Source: Rutidosis leptorrhynchoides
Taxonomy: Eukaryota > Streptophyta > Magnoliopsida > Asterales > Asteraceae
Assembly: GCF_046630445.1 (NCBI RefSeq)
Contig: NC_092335.1
Coordinates: forward strand, 629,207,501 to 629,271,500
Direction: 5' to 3'
Length of the DNA: 64,000 nt
The position numbers were made by a program, and so were the translations under genes. The notes under the pieces are model-generated. The model was not told the origin of the DNA. It ran no database searches and was given only the letters and a program-made list of their open reading frames with translations. Below, one piece after another: positions 21,903 to 32,571 of the stretch; the first letter of the stretch is position 1; every line of letters begins with the position of its first letter.

Positions 21903-22517
21903 TTATTCCGACTCGCTTGTTTCTTCTTCTTCGGTTTTGGTTCGTTTTGCCAAGTTTCTAGGGATATATGATGTTCCCCTAATACGAGCCGTAATTTTCC
22001 ACATTGGTTTAGAAAAACCTGGTGGTTTAGAGGTTCCCGGGTCATTGTTACAACTTAAGGACTTCGGGGGTTGACGATACATATAAAGTTCATCGGGGTT
22101 GGAATTAGATTTCTCTATTTTTATGCCCTTTCCCTTATTATTTTCTTTTGCCTTTTTAAATTCAGTTGGGGTAATTTCTATAACATCATCGGAATTCTCG
22201 TCGGAATCCGATTCATCGGAGAATTGGTAATCCTCCCAATATTTTGCTTCCTTGGCGGAAACACTATTGACCATAATTAACCTTGGTCGGTTGGTTGAGG
22301 ATTCTCTTTTACTTAACCGTTTTATTATTTCCCCCACCGGTTCCGATTCTTCTTCCGGTTCCGATTCTTCTTCCGGTTCTGATTCTTCTTCCGGTTCCGA
22401 CTCTTCTTCCGGTTCCTCTTCGGGAACTTGTGAATCAGTCCACGAATCATTCCAATTTACATTTGACTCTTCATTATTATTAGGTGAGTCAATGGGACTT
22501 GTTCTAGAGGTAGACAT
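21903..22517 (-). CDS. Acidic-repeat protein, first ORF of element B (204 aa)
   Basis: First ORF after the primer site of element B, upstream of the F-box ORF and gag. Residues about 32-61 are an acidic array of repeated EEESEP units (DNA repeat of 18 bp, about 22,337-22,415), followed by a basic patch (IIKRLSKRES), a second acidic patch (FSDESDSDENSDD) and a Lys-rich segment. The C-terminus (MWKITARIRGTSYIPRNLAK) looks more conserved. No enzyme motif, signal peptide or membrane segment is visible; it appears largely disordered. I do not recognise the family. The ORF is open and its start is the first ATG of the frame. Position suggests it is translated from the genomic or a spliced RNA of the element. 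It could be an accessory protein or part of a captured host sequence. Confidence 0.65.
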   Translation of the reverse strand: MSTSRTSPIDSPNNNEESNVNWNDSWTDSQVPEEEPEEESEPEEESEPEEESEPEEESEPVGEIIKRLSKRESSTNRPRLIMVNSVSAKEAKYWEDYQFSDESDSDENSDDVIEITPTEFKKAKENNKGKGIKIEKSNSNPDELYMYRQPPKSLSCNNDPGTSKPPGFSKPMWKITARIRGTSYIPRNLAKRTKTEEEETSESE

Positions 22518-22712
22518 CTATCACATAATATCAAACACGTTAAGAGATTAATATATCAAATAATATTCATATGTTAAAAATATATAGTTTCCAACAAAAA
22601 TGTTAAGCAATCATTTTTAAAGAAAACACGGTCGAAGTCCAGAATCACTAATGCATCCTAACAAACTCGATAAGACACACTAATGCAAATTTTCTGGTTC
22701 TCTAAGACCAAC

Positions 22713-22724
22713 GCTCGGATACCA
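22713..22724 (-). other. Primer-binding site of element B (tRNA-Met type, one mismatch)
   Basis: The minus strand reads TGGTATCCGAGC two bases from the LTR edge. The other elements here have TGGTATCAGAGC, so B differs at one position. Confidence 0.8.
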
Positions 22725-22726
22725 AC

Positions 22727-25700
22727 TGAAATGTCCCGTTCTTATTGATTAAAAACGTTCCATATTAATTGATTTCGTTGCGAGGTTTTGACCTCTATAT
22801 GAGACGTTTTTCAAAGACTGCATTCATTTTAAAACAAACCATAACCTTTATTTCATCAATAAAGGTTTAAAAAGCTTTACGTAGATTATCAAATAATGAT
22901 AATCTAAAATATCCTGTTTACACACGACCATTACATAATGGTTTACAATACAAATATGTTACAACAAAATAAGTTTCTTGAATGCAGTTTTTACACAATA
23001 TCATACAAGCATGGACTCCAAATCTCGTCCTTATTTAAGTATGCGACAGCGGAAGCTCTTAATAATCACCTGAGAATAAACATGCTTAAAACGTCAACAA
23101 AAATGTTGGTGAGTTATAGGTTTAACCTATATATACCAAATCATAATAATAGACCACAAGATTTCATATTTCAATACACATCCCATACATAGAGATAAAA
23201 ATCATTCATATGGTGAACACCTGGTAACCGACAATAACAAGATGCATATATAAGAATATCCCCATCATTCCGGGACACCCTTCGGATATGATATAAATTT
23301 CGAAGTACTAAAGCATCCGGTACTTTGGATGGGGTTTGTTAGGCCCAATAGATCTATCTTTAGGATTCGCGTCAATTAGGGTGTCTGTTCCCTAATTCTT
23401 AGATTACCAGACTTAATAAAAAGGGGCATATTCGATTTCGATAATTCAACCATAGAATGTAGTTTCACGTACTTGTGTCTATTTTGTAAATCATTTATAA
23501 AACCTGCATGTATTCTCATCCCAAAAATATTAGATTTTAAAAGTGGGACTATAACTCACTTTCACAGATTTTTACTTCGTCGAGAAGTAAAACTTGGCCA
23601 CTGTTGATTCACGAACCTATAACAATATATACATATATATTAAAGTATGTTCAAAATATATTTACAACACTTTTAATATATTTTGATGTTTTAAGTTTAT
23701 TAAGTCAGCTGTCCTCGTTAGTAACCTATAACTAGTTGTCCACAGTTAGATGTACAGAAATAAATCAATAAATATTATCTTGAATCAATCCACGACCCAG
23801 TGTATACGTATCTCAGTATTGATCACAACTCAAACTATATATATTTTGGAATCAACCTCAACCCTGTATAGCTAACTCCAACATTCACATATAGAGTGTC
23901 TATGGTTGTTCCGAAATATATATAGATGTGTCGACATGATAGGTCGAAACATTGTATACGTGTCTATGGTATCTCAAGATTACATAATATACAATACAAG
24001 TTGATTAAGTTATGGTTGGAATAGATTTGTTACCAATTTTCACGTAGCTAAAATGATAAAAATTATCCAATCTTGTTTTACCCATAACTTCTTCATTTTA
24101 AATCCGTTTTGAATGAATCAAATTGCTATGGTTTCATATTGAACTTTATTTTATGAATATACACAGAAAAAGTATAGGTTTATAGTCGGAAAAATAAGTT
24201 ACAAGTCGTTTTTGTAAAGGTAGTCATTTCAGTCGAAAGAACGACGTCTAGATGACCATTTTAGAAAACATACTTCCACTTTGAGTTTAACCATAATTTT
24301 TGGATATAGTTTCATGTTCATAATAAAAATCATTTTCTCAGAATAACAACTTTTAAATCAAAGTTTATCATAGTTTTTAATTAACTAACCCAAAACAGCC
24401 CGCGGTGTTACTACGACGGCGTAAATCCGGTTTTACGGTGTTTTTCGTGTTTCCAGGTTTTAAATCATTAAGTTAGCATATCATATAGATATAGAACATG
24501 TGTTTAGTTAATTTTAAAAGTCAAGTTAGAAGGATTAACTTTTGTTTGCGAACAAGTTTAGAATTAACTAAACTATGTTCTAGTGATTACGAGTTTAAAC
24601 CTTCGAATAAGATAGTTTTATATATATGAATCGAATGATGTTATGAACATCATTACTACCTCAAGTTTAGTAGGTAAACCTACTGGAAGTGACAAGAAAT
24701 GATCTAGCTTCAAAGGATCTTGGATGGCTTGAAAGTTCTTGAAGTAGGATCATGACACAAAAACAAGTTCAAGTAAGATTTTTGCTCGAATTAAGATAGT
24801 TTATAGTTATAGAAATTGAATCAAAGTTTGAATATGAATATTACCTTGAATAAGAAAGATAACCTACTGTATATAACAAAGGTTTCTTGATCTTAGATGA
24901 TTACTTGGAATGGATTAGAAAGCTTGGAAGTAAATTAGTAAACTTGAAGGGATTTTTGAAGTATTCTTGAAGTGTTCTTCCTATGATGATTATAGCTTGA
25001 TTCTTGAAGTGATTTTTGATGAAGATGATGATTAACTACTGGAAAAATACGTTCATAATAGTGTGGGTGTGTTGAGAGAGAATTAGAAAGAGATTTGGAA
25101 GTGAAATGGAGTGAATGATGAGTGTTAATTGGTGAGTGGTGAGTGGGGTTAAAAGGAGTTCTAGTTAGTTGACTAGCTCATGGTAGAAGTTAAAATTGAT
25201 TAGTCATACATGACATAATCAAGAGTGGAATCCCATGCTAGTTCCTATTGGTATATACCCATAGTAAGTACGTTTTGAAGCTGTGTATAATACGGGTAAG
25301 AATACGACTAGAATTCTTGATGAAAGAAAAGAATGGGAAAGTAACTGTAACCATTTTCGTTAAGTATGAGTGTTTCGATATATGTCTTGAAGTCTTCCAA
25401 AAGTATTTTAATACATCTAAATACACTACATGTATATACATTTTAACGGAGTCGTTAAGTCATCGTTAGTCGTTACATGTAAGTGTTGTTTTGAAACCTT
25501 TAAGTTAACGATCTCAATTAATGTTGTTAACCCATTGTTTATTATATCTAATGAGATGTTAAATTATTATATTATCATGATATTATGATATATTAATATA
25601 TCTTAATATGATATATATACATTTAAATGTCGTTACAACGATAATCGTTACATATATGTCTCGTTTAAAAATCATTAAGTTAGTAGTCTTGTTTTTACAT

Positions 25701-25975
25701 ATGTAGTTCATTGTTAATATACTTAATGATATGTTTACTTATCATAATATCATGTTAACTATATATATAACCATATATATGTCATCATATAGTTTTTACA
25801 AGTTTTAACGTTCGTGAATCACCGGTCAACTTGGGTAGTCAATTGTCTATATGAAACCTATTTCAATTAATCAAGTCTTAACAAGTTTGATTGCTTAACA
25901 TGTTGGAAACGTTTAATCATGTAAATATCAATATCAATTAATATATATAAACATGGAAAAGTTCGGGTCACTACA
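22727..25975 (-). repeat. Element B 5' LTR
   Basis: Same length and, by eye, the same sequence as 12,894-16,142. It directly follows (on the minus strand, precedes) the primer-binding site. Confidence 0.95.
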
Positions 25976-25980
25976 GTAAG

Positions 25981-26350
25981 CTCATAAGCTCTTGTTTACA
26001 ACAAAATTAGAAGACCATAAGCTATAGAAACTTAGATCCAACACAAGTATATGAAGTTATAACTAGAAAGTTATACTTCCATGTTCTTGAACTTATAAAG
26101 TTAACTTTTAGTTTCAAGAAATATGAGATCAAGATTAACTAGTAATACTTGACCAAATTAACAACATTTCAACTTTAAAGTACATAAAATGAAGAAATAA
26201 GTTAAATCTACAAGTAACAAGTTCAGGGTTGTTCATACTTTAAAGATTCAAGCCAAGGCTTTGATATTTAAGAAAGTAAACTTTAAGTTTACAAACATGG
26301 ATACAAGTATGATTATAAACTCATGAACTTTAAATCTTTTAAAACATTAA
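25981..26350 (-). repeat. Element A 3' LTR, piece 2 of 3
   Basis: Lies between element B (whose target duplication GTAAG is at 25,976-25,980) and element C (target ATTAA at 26,346-26,350). It is assigned by position; no second copy is present. Confidence 0.8.
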
Positions 26351-26424
26351 TGTAACAACCCAACCCGTTAACCAACCAAAACTGTAAAAAAAAAAAAAAA
26401 TTTCGAAGCAGGCCTGCCCAGGCT

Positions 26425-26467
26425 GGGTGCGCGGCGCGCACCCCTACCTGTGCGCGGCGCGCACAGG
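26425..26467. repeat. Pair of GC-only hairpins in element C LTR
   Basis: GGGTGCGC-GGC-GCGCACCC (26,425-26,443) and CCTGTGCGC-GGC-GCGCACAGG (26,447-26,467) are perfect inverted repeats, strikingly GC-rich in an AT-rich LTR. Copies lie at 44,439-44,481. A related, partly decayed pair is near the other LTR end (28,179-28,221; 46,181-46,223). Confidence 0.85.
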
Positions 26468-27137
26468 GCCTGGCAGCCCGCTGTCCAAATTGTTCCGTTT
26501 TCGTAAAAAGATCTAACCCTTCCCATCATTTTTAGACGAAATGCTTTTCACATCATATTAGTATAAGTAAAACAAGCACGAATCAATGATAAAACGAGTT
26601 TTACATTGCGGGGCCCACATACGCCCAAAATACCATTAAGTACGAAATACGAGTTTCGACCACAAAAAGTTTAATTGCCAAACGTCACTAGAGCATGGTG
26701 TTTGGGGTTAAACTACCCAAATCTTGGTCGAACTTCCAAAAAGCTAAAACCCCCGAGAGCCACTAATCCAAGCGAATACCTTTGCCCTTATCCAAGCCGG
26801 ATCCTAAAAAGGTAAACAACGAGAGGGTAAGCTAACGCTTAGTGAATGCAATAATTATACACATACATATATAACCTACTTACTTGCAATCATATACACA
26901 ATTACCTCATACATGCTAGCAATTTAAATGACATACCAACGCAAGGTATAACGCTAAATCTCCAAGACCACAAGCTAGCACAAACAATAGCATATATAAC
27001 TCGAATAATATAATGTGCCACGCTACAAATACATAACCATGGTTAACCAATAGTACAAAGGAATGGTACTTCGAATTTCCCATCGGTGTTCCCAACAACC
27101 GTTAGCGTACAACGAATTATAACACTAACCCCGGAGT

Positions 27138-27320
27138 GGTATCGATCGCCCGAACTTTAAACCCACCCGTCACGTGTAATGTAGTATCGAACGCCCGAAC
27201 TTTAAACCCACGCTACACACCCACACACATACATGACATGGCATCGAACGCCCGAACTTAAATCCATATCATATATTGACCCGATGTGGTATCGACCGCC
27301 CGAACTTAAACCCACATCGA
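27138..27320. repeat. Four-unit degenerate tandem repeat in element C LTR
   Basis: Four spaced copies of a motif like GGTATCGAACGCCCGAACTT followed by AAACCCAC, at intervals of about 45-60 bp. The same array is at 45,140-45,320 in the other LTR, so it predates insertion. Confidence 0.75.
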
Positions 27321-28312
27321 ATCTCGTACAAGTAAATAAGTTATATACACACATGTATAATCATTCCACTCACCTTGTCGACTTGGCGAGGTTTCCAACA
27401 ATAACTTGTACCTTCAAAGCGAGTCACCTAACATAATTAATTCTCAATTAATTCACATAATAAGTTGGACTTTCCACCAACTAGCCTCACTAGTGCATTT
27501 ATGACCCATTTCCACTAGATTCACACATTAAAGGTCAAGACTCCCAACTAATCACTAAAAGCTAGTGATTAAGGTTTTAAGACTTCCATCAACACATAAC
27601 TAGGGTGTTTTCATACTCAATTTATCCCGCTAGGTCAAACCCACCCATTTGACCCATTTCAAGTCAACCATAAACCCTAGAAACAATTTTACTAACAACA
27701 CAAGTGAGCTAGTGAATAACTAACCATTTTAGACTCAATAACACCAATTATTACTTTGAAACCCTAGGTTAGTCATTCTTGAGTCCTCTTGACTCAATCT
27801 TACCCAAAACCCCTAAAATCACCAACAAAAGGTTTTATGTTCAACACTAACCCAAGTTCTAACCCTTAAACAAATTAAATTAAGGAAATCAAAATTAGAA
27901 CTTACCACCACAACCAAAACGTAGCTATTGAGGAGATGAACAACTTTATAACTCGAGCTAAGTCCCGAAACTAGCTCCTTCTTCCTTTACTTAAGCTTTA
28001 TCTCACTCAAATTTGGGTTTCTCTCACTAGAATTAAAGTAGAAAGAAAATGGTGGTTGAAAGTGGAGTTATGACTCCCAACCCACTGATCTGGTGGCCTT
28101 AACTCGTCTCCTAAGTGAAATTACCATAATGCCCTTCCAAAATATCAAATTAAAAGGCAGAACCCGGCTACAGTAGGAGTGCGCCGCGCGCACCCCTAAG
28201 TGTGCGCTGAGCGCACTTAGGCCTGATCAGAATTCGACTTCCGTTTAATTCCAGAATTATTCCCAAGCTTTATGTACTATATTAAAACTTATATACAATA
28301 GATATTAGGGTG

Positions 28313-28642
28313 TTACAACTCTCCCCCACTTGAATCGGAGCGCGTCGTCGCGATCCAAGCCGCATGACAAGCAGGAAGATACACCAACACAAATTCTTCG
28401 AGTTCCCATGTAAACTCGGAACCTTTACTACGACGCCATTGGACCTTAAAGGTCCTCACCTCTTTATTACGCAACATTTTCACCTTTTCATCAAGTATAG
28501 CAATCGGCTCTTCAACATACTCTAGCTTGTTGTTTAGCTCAATCTCATCTAATGGCATCCATGACGAATCATCCGCAAGACACTTACAGAGATGGGAAAC
28601 ATGGAATGTATTATGGATCCCCGCAAGTTCTTCGGGCAATTC
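28313..28642 (-). pseudogene. Element C pol, C-terminal part beyond element D
   Basis: Continues the integrase C-terminus exactly where 39,823 leaves off (YRLE|LPEELAGIHNTFHVSHL) and ends in a chromodomain-like segment (TFKVQWRRSKGSEFTWELEE). The stop codon (28,313-28,315) falls inside the LTR, and the G-rich polypurine tract (about 28,318-28,330) is part of the coding sequence, unlike in the other elements here. Confidence 0.85.
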
Positions 28643-31448
28643 TATAACGACCCTCATTTTTCCATTCTATATTTTTTCAATATTAAATGCCCAAACAATA
28701 TAATTAAAACTTAATGATCAAACTTTAATCAACAATTGTTAAGTGTTAAGAGTTAGAAAACATATTAATTAACTTTGTGCAATAATTGACAAGTTAATAA
28801 AAGATGAAAATAATAAACTGTTAGTCGACACTCGCTACTAATTAAAATTTATGCATTTATGTAATATTATAACTAATAACCTGTAAGTAATAAATAAAAA
28901 GTGATATTTATATAAATAATAAAACAATTGGGAACTAAATATATACAAGTCATGAATTAGTAAAAAGAAAATAATACTTATCAATGTAGTAAATGTAAAA
29001 AATAATAATAGTAATAATAATGAGACTAAAGAATCTTAAACCATTACATCCTTATGTTGACTAAAAATAAGGTATAAACTAGTACCACCTATTGTTGACT
29101 AAAAAAAAAATTATAAAACTCATTTTATCAACTTTATTTTCACTATAAATAGCACCCATTTGTTTCATTTCAACTCACACCTCAAAACACACTCTCAACT
29201 TGAAAGAAACTCTCCCAAGTCTCAGCAACTATTTTTTTGTAAGTCCCCTAATTAATTTATATAGTTTTTATTAAGTTTTTATATAGTTTTATGCTAGTTT
29301 TTATGTTAAAAACTAATTAAATACGAAATTAATTTTAATAAAAAATGTAAATACATGATAATTAGTGTTAAGTATCCTAATGTCTATAAAAATTAGTTTC
29401 ATGAATTATAAAGTCGGAATAGTATTTATTAAAAATCAAAAACTGATTTTTTTTATAAACCGAAATACATAAATGATTTTTATTAAATAGTAAACGAATT
29501 TTTTTGTAAAATTTTATTTTAGTCGCTTGCTATATCATATGTAAGGGTAATTATAAATTTTTTTATAATTAAATTCGCATGTTTAATATTTAATTTGAAT
29601 TTTCTTCTGAAAACGCTACAGTACCCGATTAAACTGTTTTTTATAATAAAATGAAATTACATGTTACAGCAGGTTTTTAACCATGATAACTATTAAAAAC
29701 TACTTAATAACTATTAATAAAGTTATAAAAATATTTGTAGAATTAATGGTTATGTATTTCTATTTAATTTTTTTTATTAAAACTAAAAACTACACAATAG
29801 TATGATTAAATAGTTAAACTATTTATATAAATGTATAAATAATTTTTCTGACTTTTTTGTAACATTATAAGCATAGAAAAAATATTGGTTGAATTAATTT
29901 GGTTCATTTAATAATTAATTCTTTATAAACTTTGTATTATTACAAACCGAAAGGAAAATGGAAAATAAATACTTAAACACCATAACAAAATCTATAAATT
30001 TTTCTTAAGCTTATTTTGATCAGTAGAACATAAGAAAAATATAAAATGTGATGTTTAATTTGTTTACCTATTTATTTACATTTTAGCTATTAAAACAATA
30101 ATAAAAAGTGTTATTTAATACACAAAACTTAATATTAATGTGTATAAAAATTTTATTATGTTTTATACATATTACCTACTGATATTAAGTCAATATTACA
30201 CTTGTTAATATTATTAGATAATTAATTGATGCTATTATTGATCTAAAACAAAATTTAAAATAAATATATATATGTATCCTTACATATATATAATATTTAT
30301 ATATATTGAAACACTTATAAGTAAAATAACTAAAGTGTTGTATTCCTATACACACCTAAAAACATATTGGATCGGTATATTAGACTTGTATAGATCTTAA
30401 ACTTTCTCGATGTGGATGGAAGCTCGAAAGTCTTAGGTGGAGGGTCTGGATTGACCAATTTAACGGATCCTAGTGCTCAGAAACCTAATGACCTGAAAAG
30501 TCCATTTTAAATTGAAAGTGGGTAGATTGGAAGCTTGTCTAATATGCAAAAGCCTTTCCAAAACGATAAACAATCTTTAAACTTACTACACACGAAAATA
30601 CTTAAACTTATCTTCATACGGGCAAAACATCTAAACTATTCTCAACTTATTCTTAGGTTGACTTATCTTGTGCTTCGATCATCCATACATTCTCTTTAAG
30701 GACTACCTTACTTCATCGAATTACTAAGGTGATTTTTATAGCCCCACTTTACTTGAGCTCAATTTACTTTTTATACTTATTGGGGTGAGACACATGCTGC
30801 TTTTACTATTTACAATTTAGACACAAGTACCAACTAAAACTATGCTATACCCGGCTATGTCCGACTAAGTCCCTACAGTGATATTTTTAGGTGCTGCGGC
30901 ATGCTTAGTTATTGGGGGTAGGCCTATCGGGAGTAACGTCCCCGATACATTTGATGTTATCTTTGTATTGCTTGATAATGAAATTAAACCGACAAGTAGA
31001 ACTAACTTGTCATGGGGCAAACTTGAACGTTTAGTCTAAATATCACGCACTGGCATAACTTTTTGATCCTGCGGGAGATCAACCTTACAAATTAAATCTT
31101 GTGGTCTAAAACAAACGGTCAAACTTATTTGTTAAACCTATGAACTTCACTCAACCTTTTGGTTGACACTTTAGCATGTTTTGTCTCAGGTGCTGTTTGA
31201 TTCAAGCTCTTATACTTACTGCTTATGTGATGCTACTTAGACATAGGATCAAGAGATATCGCATTTATTACTTCTGCATGTGAACATTTCCATTATTGTT
31301 ATTCCTATCATTGTAACTACGTTTCATTTTCCGCTGCGTGCTCAATAAAGTTTGTTTTATCATTTAGTATTGTTCTCGTATATTATAATATGTTGGTTGA
31401 TTTGATATTAAGGCACATTTCACCCAGGCCCTAACTGGGGGTGTGACA
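28643..31448 (+). repeat. Element D 5' LTR
   Basis: 2,806 bp, TATAACGACCC... to ...GGGGGTGTGACA. Very AT-rich in its central kilobase. It contains the promoter-like TATA box at 29,144. Confidence 0.93.
29144..29151 (+). promoter_or_regulatory. TATA box of element D 5' LTR
   Basis: TATAAATA in the context CACTATAAATAGCACCC, followed by a C/A-rich stretch (TCAACTCACACCTCAAAACA) typical of a plant transcription start region. It is repeated at 37,514-37,521 in the 3' LTR. Confidence 0.6.
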
Positions 31449-31451
31449 GAT

Positions 31452-31463
31452 TGGTATCAGAGC
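31452..31463 (+). other. Primer-binding site of element D (initiator tRNA-Met)
   Basis: TGGTATCAGAGC, three bases after the LTR end. Confidence 0.9.
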
Positions 31464-31663
31464 AAACCAGGCTGTTATAGAGAACCAGGATTGCATTTTT
31501 ATGTGTGCCTTACTTGTTAGCTAGGGTGCCTTAGCAATCTAGGAAACTATAACCTTTCCTGCCTTAGACTTAAAGCACTTAGGATTGTCGTATAATCTTA
31601 ACAATTATGCTTTAATAAACTTGACTCAAAGATTCTAATCAAGGTCTCTTTCCTAATGATAGG

Positions 31664-32323
31664 ATGTCAAGCTCAAGCGTTAACAAGCCCAACAAAGCAA
31701 CTCACAACCCTACCACCGAAGTAGGTGTTGGACACTCTTCAACTTCGGGACCAGTTCGAAGTCCTCTTTATAGTCCTGCTTCACCACCGCTGAATTATAG
31801 CCCGAATACTATTTTAGATTCACATGGGTCTCCTCAATACTACCCAACTCCGAGAACCCAAGATAAGGGAAAACGGCATGAAGAAGTTGGTCCATCAAGG
31901 AAGAGAGCCCGATCTCCTTTTTATGATGGTCCTAAGTATGAAATCATGAGATTACGAAACGATACCGAGAGAAACATTGGAGGTCTACTTCGCCACATGG
32001 AAAGAGTGGATCGTCGAATGAAGAAACTTATGAAAGAAAACGTCGAGCTAAGAAAGGAGTTGCTGATGCTAAAGTGCGAGGAAGAACGCAACACTCGCTG
32101 GGGAAAGCAATCACTTGCTTACCTCAAGGAGGATGTTGATGTCCGAATGAAAATGGAGAAAGGTCGAGTCGACGAACAACTTGCCATAAGAGAGTACAAC
32201 ACTAATGCCGTAAACAGTCGTGTTACCAACCTTTATGACAACTTCGAGTATCTCTATGAGAAACAAAAGACGAAAAATGAGAAAGTTGAGGAGTTTATGA
32301 AGAAGGTTGGAGACGAAATATGA
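31664..32323 (+). CDS. Pre-gag coiled-coil protein of element D (219 aa)
   Basis: An open ORF between the primer site and gag. The N-terminal ~80 residues are rich in Ser, Pro and Thr and look disordered. A basic nuclear-localisation-like patch follows (GPSRKRARSP, about residue 77-86). The rest is strongly charged and helical (HMERVDRRMKKLMKENVELR, ..LRKELLMLKCEEE), predicted by eye to form a coiled coil to the C-terminus (KTKNEKVEEFMKKVGDEI). There are no catalytic motifs. Elements A and E carry a pre-gag ORF of similar layout at the same place, with little sequence identity to this one, which argues that the ORF belongs to the element. Function unknown; an RNA- or DNA-binding or assembly accessory role would be a guess. 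Confidence 0.7.
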   Translation: MSSSSVNKPNKATHNPTTEVGVGHSSTSGPVRSPLYSPASPPLNYSPNTILDSHGSPQYYPTPRTQDKGKRHEEVGPSRKRARSPFYDGPKYEIMRLRNDTERNIGGLLRHMERVDRRMKKLMKENVELRKELLMLKCEEERNTRWGKQSLAYLKEDVDVRMKMEKGRVDEQLAIREYNTNAVNSRVTNLYDNFEYLYEKQKTKNEKVEEFMKKVGDEI

Positions 32324-32571
32324 AGACTACTTCAATCTTAATATTTCCTAGTTATTTTTCCTATTTTCCATCTATGTAAAGGCTGTGCCTTAAACAATTT
32401 CTATTTCCGAATCGTGTAATAAAGGCTTATTTAATGCCTCGTTCTAATAATATAAAGTGTTTTATTAATATCATGCGATATCAATACTTTAGTTTATTCA
32501 TACTTGTGATTACTCAAACTTATAACTTGTTAAACTTATCAAACATATGTTCACTTTTATGTAGTGACATC

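Larger units (their letters stand above)
12894..25975 (-). mobile_element. Element B: apparently complete Ty3/gypsy chromovirus carrying an F-box ORF
   Basis: A 13,082-bp element with 3,249-bp LTRs at both ends and target duplication GTAAG (12,889-12,893 and 25,976-25,980). The LTRs have equal length, and I noticed no difference in the parts compared. Order on the minus strand: 5' LTR, primer site (22,713-22,724), acidic-repeat ORF (22,517-21,903), F-box ORF (21,765-21,082), an internal polypurine-tract copy (20,879-20,893), gag-pol (20,740-16,178), hairpin, polypurine tract (16,143-16,157), 3' LTR. The reverse transcriptase, integrase and C-terminal chromodomain-like segment fit the Tekay/Del type of chromovirus, whose LTRs are typically around 3 kb. 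All ORFs are open, so it may be transposition-competent. Confidence 0.93.
26351..28317 (-). repeat. Element C 3' LTR
   Basis: Contains GC-rich hairpin pairs near both ends (26,425-26,467 and 28,179-28,221) and a four-unit degenerate tandem repeat (27,138-27,320). Short frames inside are not genes. Confidence 0.92.

Noticed and set aside
22252-22551. Plus-strand Ser/Gly repeat frame over the acidic ORF of element B
   Set aside because: Mirror image of the 18-bp repeat encoding the acidic array; strand and position favour the minus-strand ORF.
27138-27320. CRISPR-like array of spaced repeats
   Set aside because: Only four degenerate units in an LTR of a plant retrotransposon; spacers are part of the duplicated LTR.
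26916-27436. Short frames in element C LTRs (also 44,918-45,438)
   Set aside because: They run through the tandem repeat and low-complexity sequence and differ by substitutions without sign of constraint.
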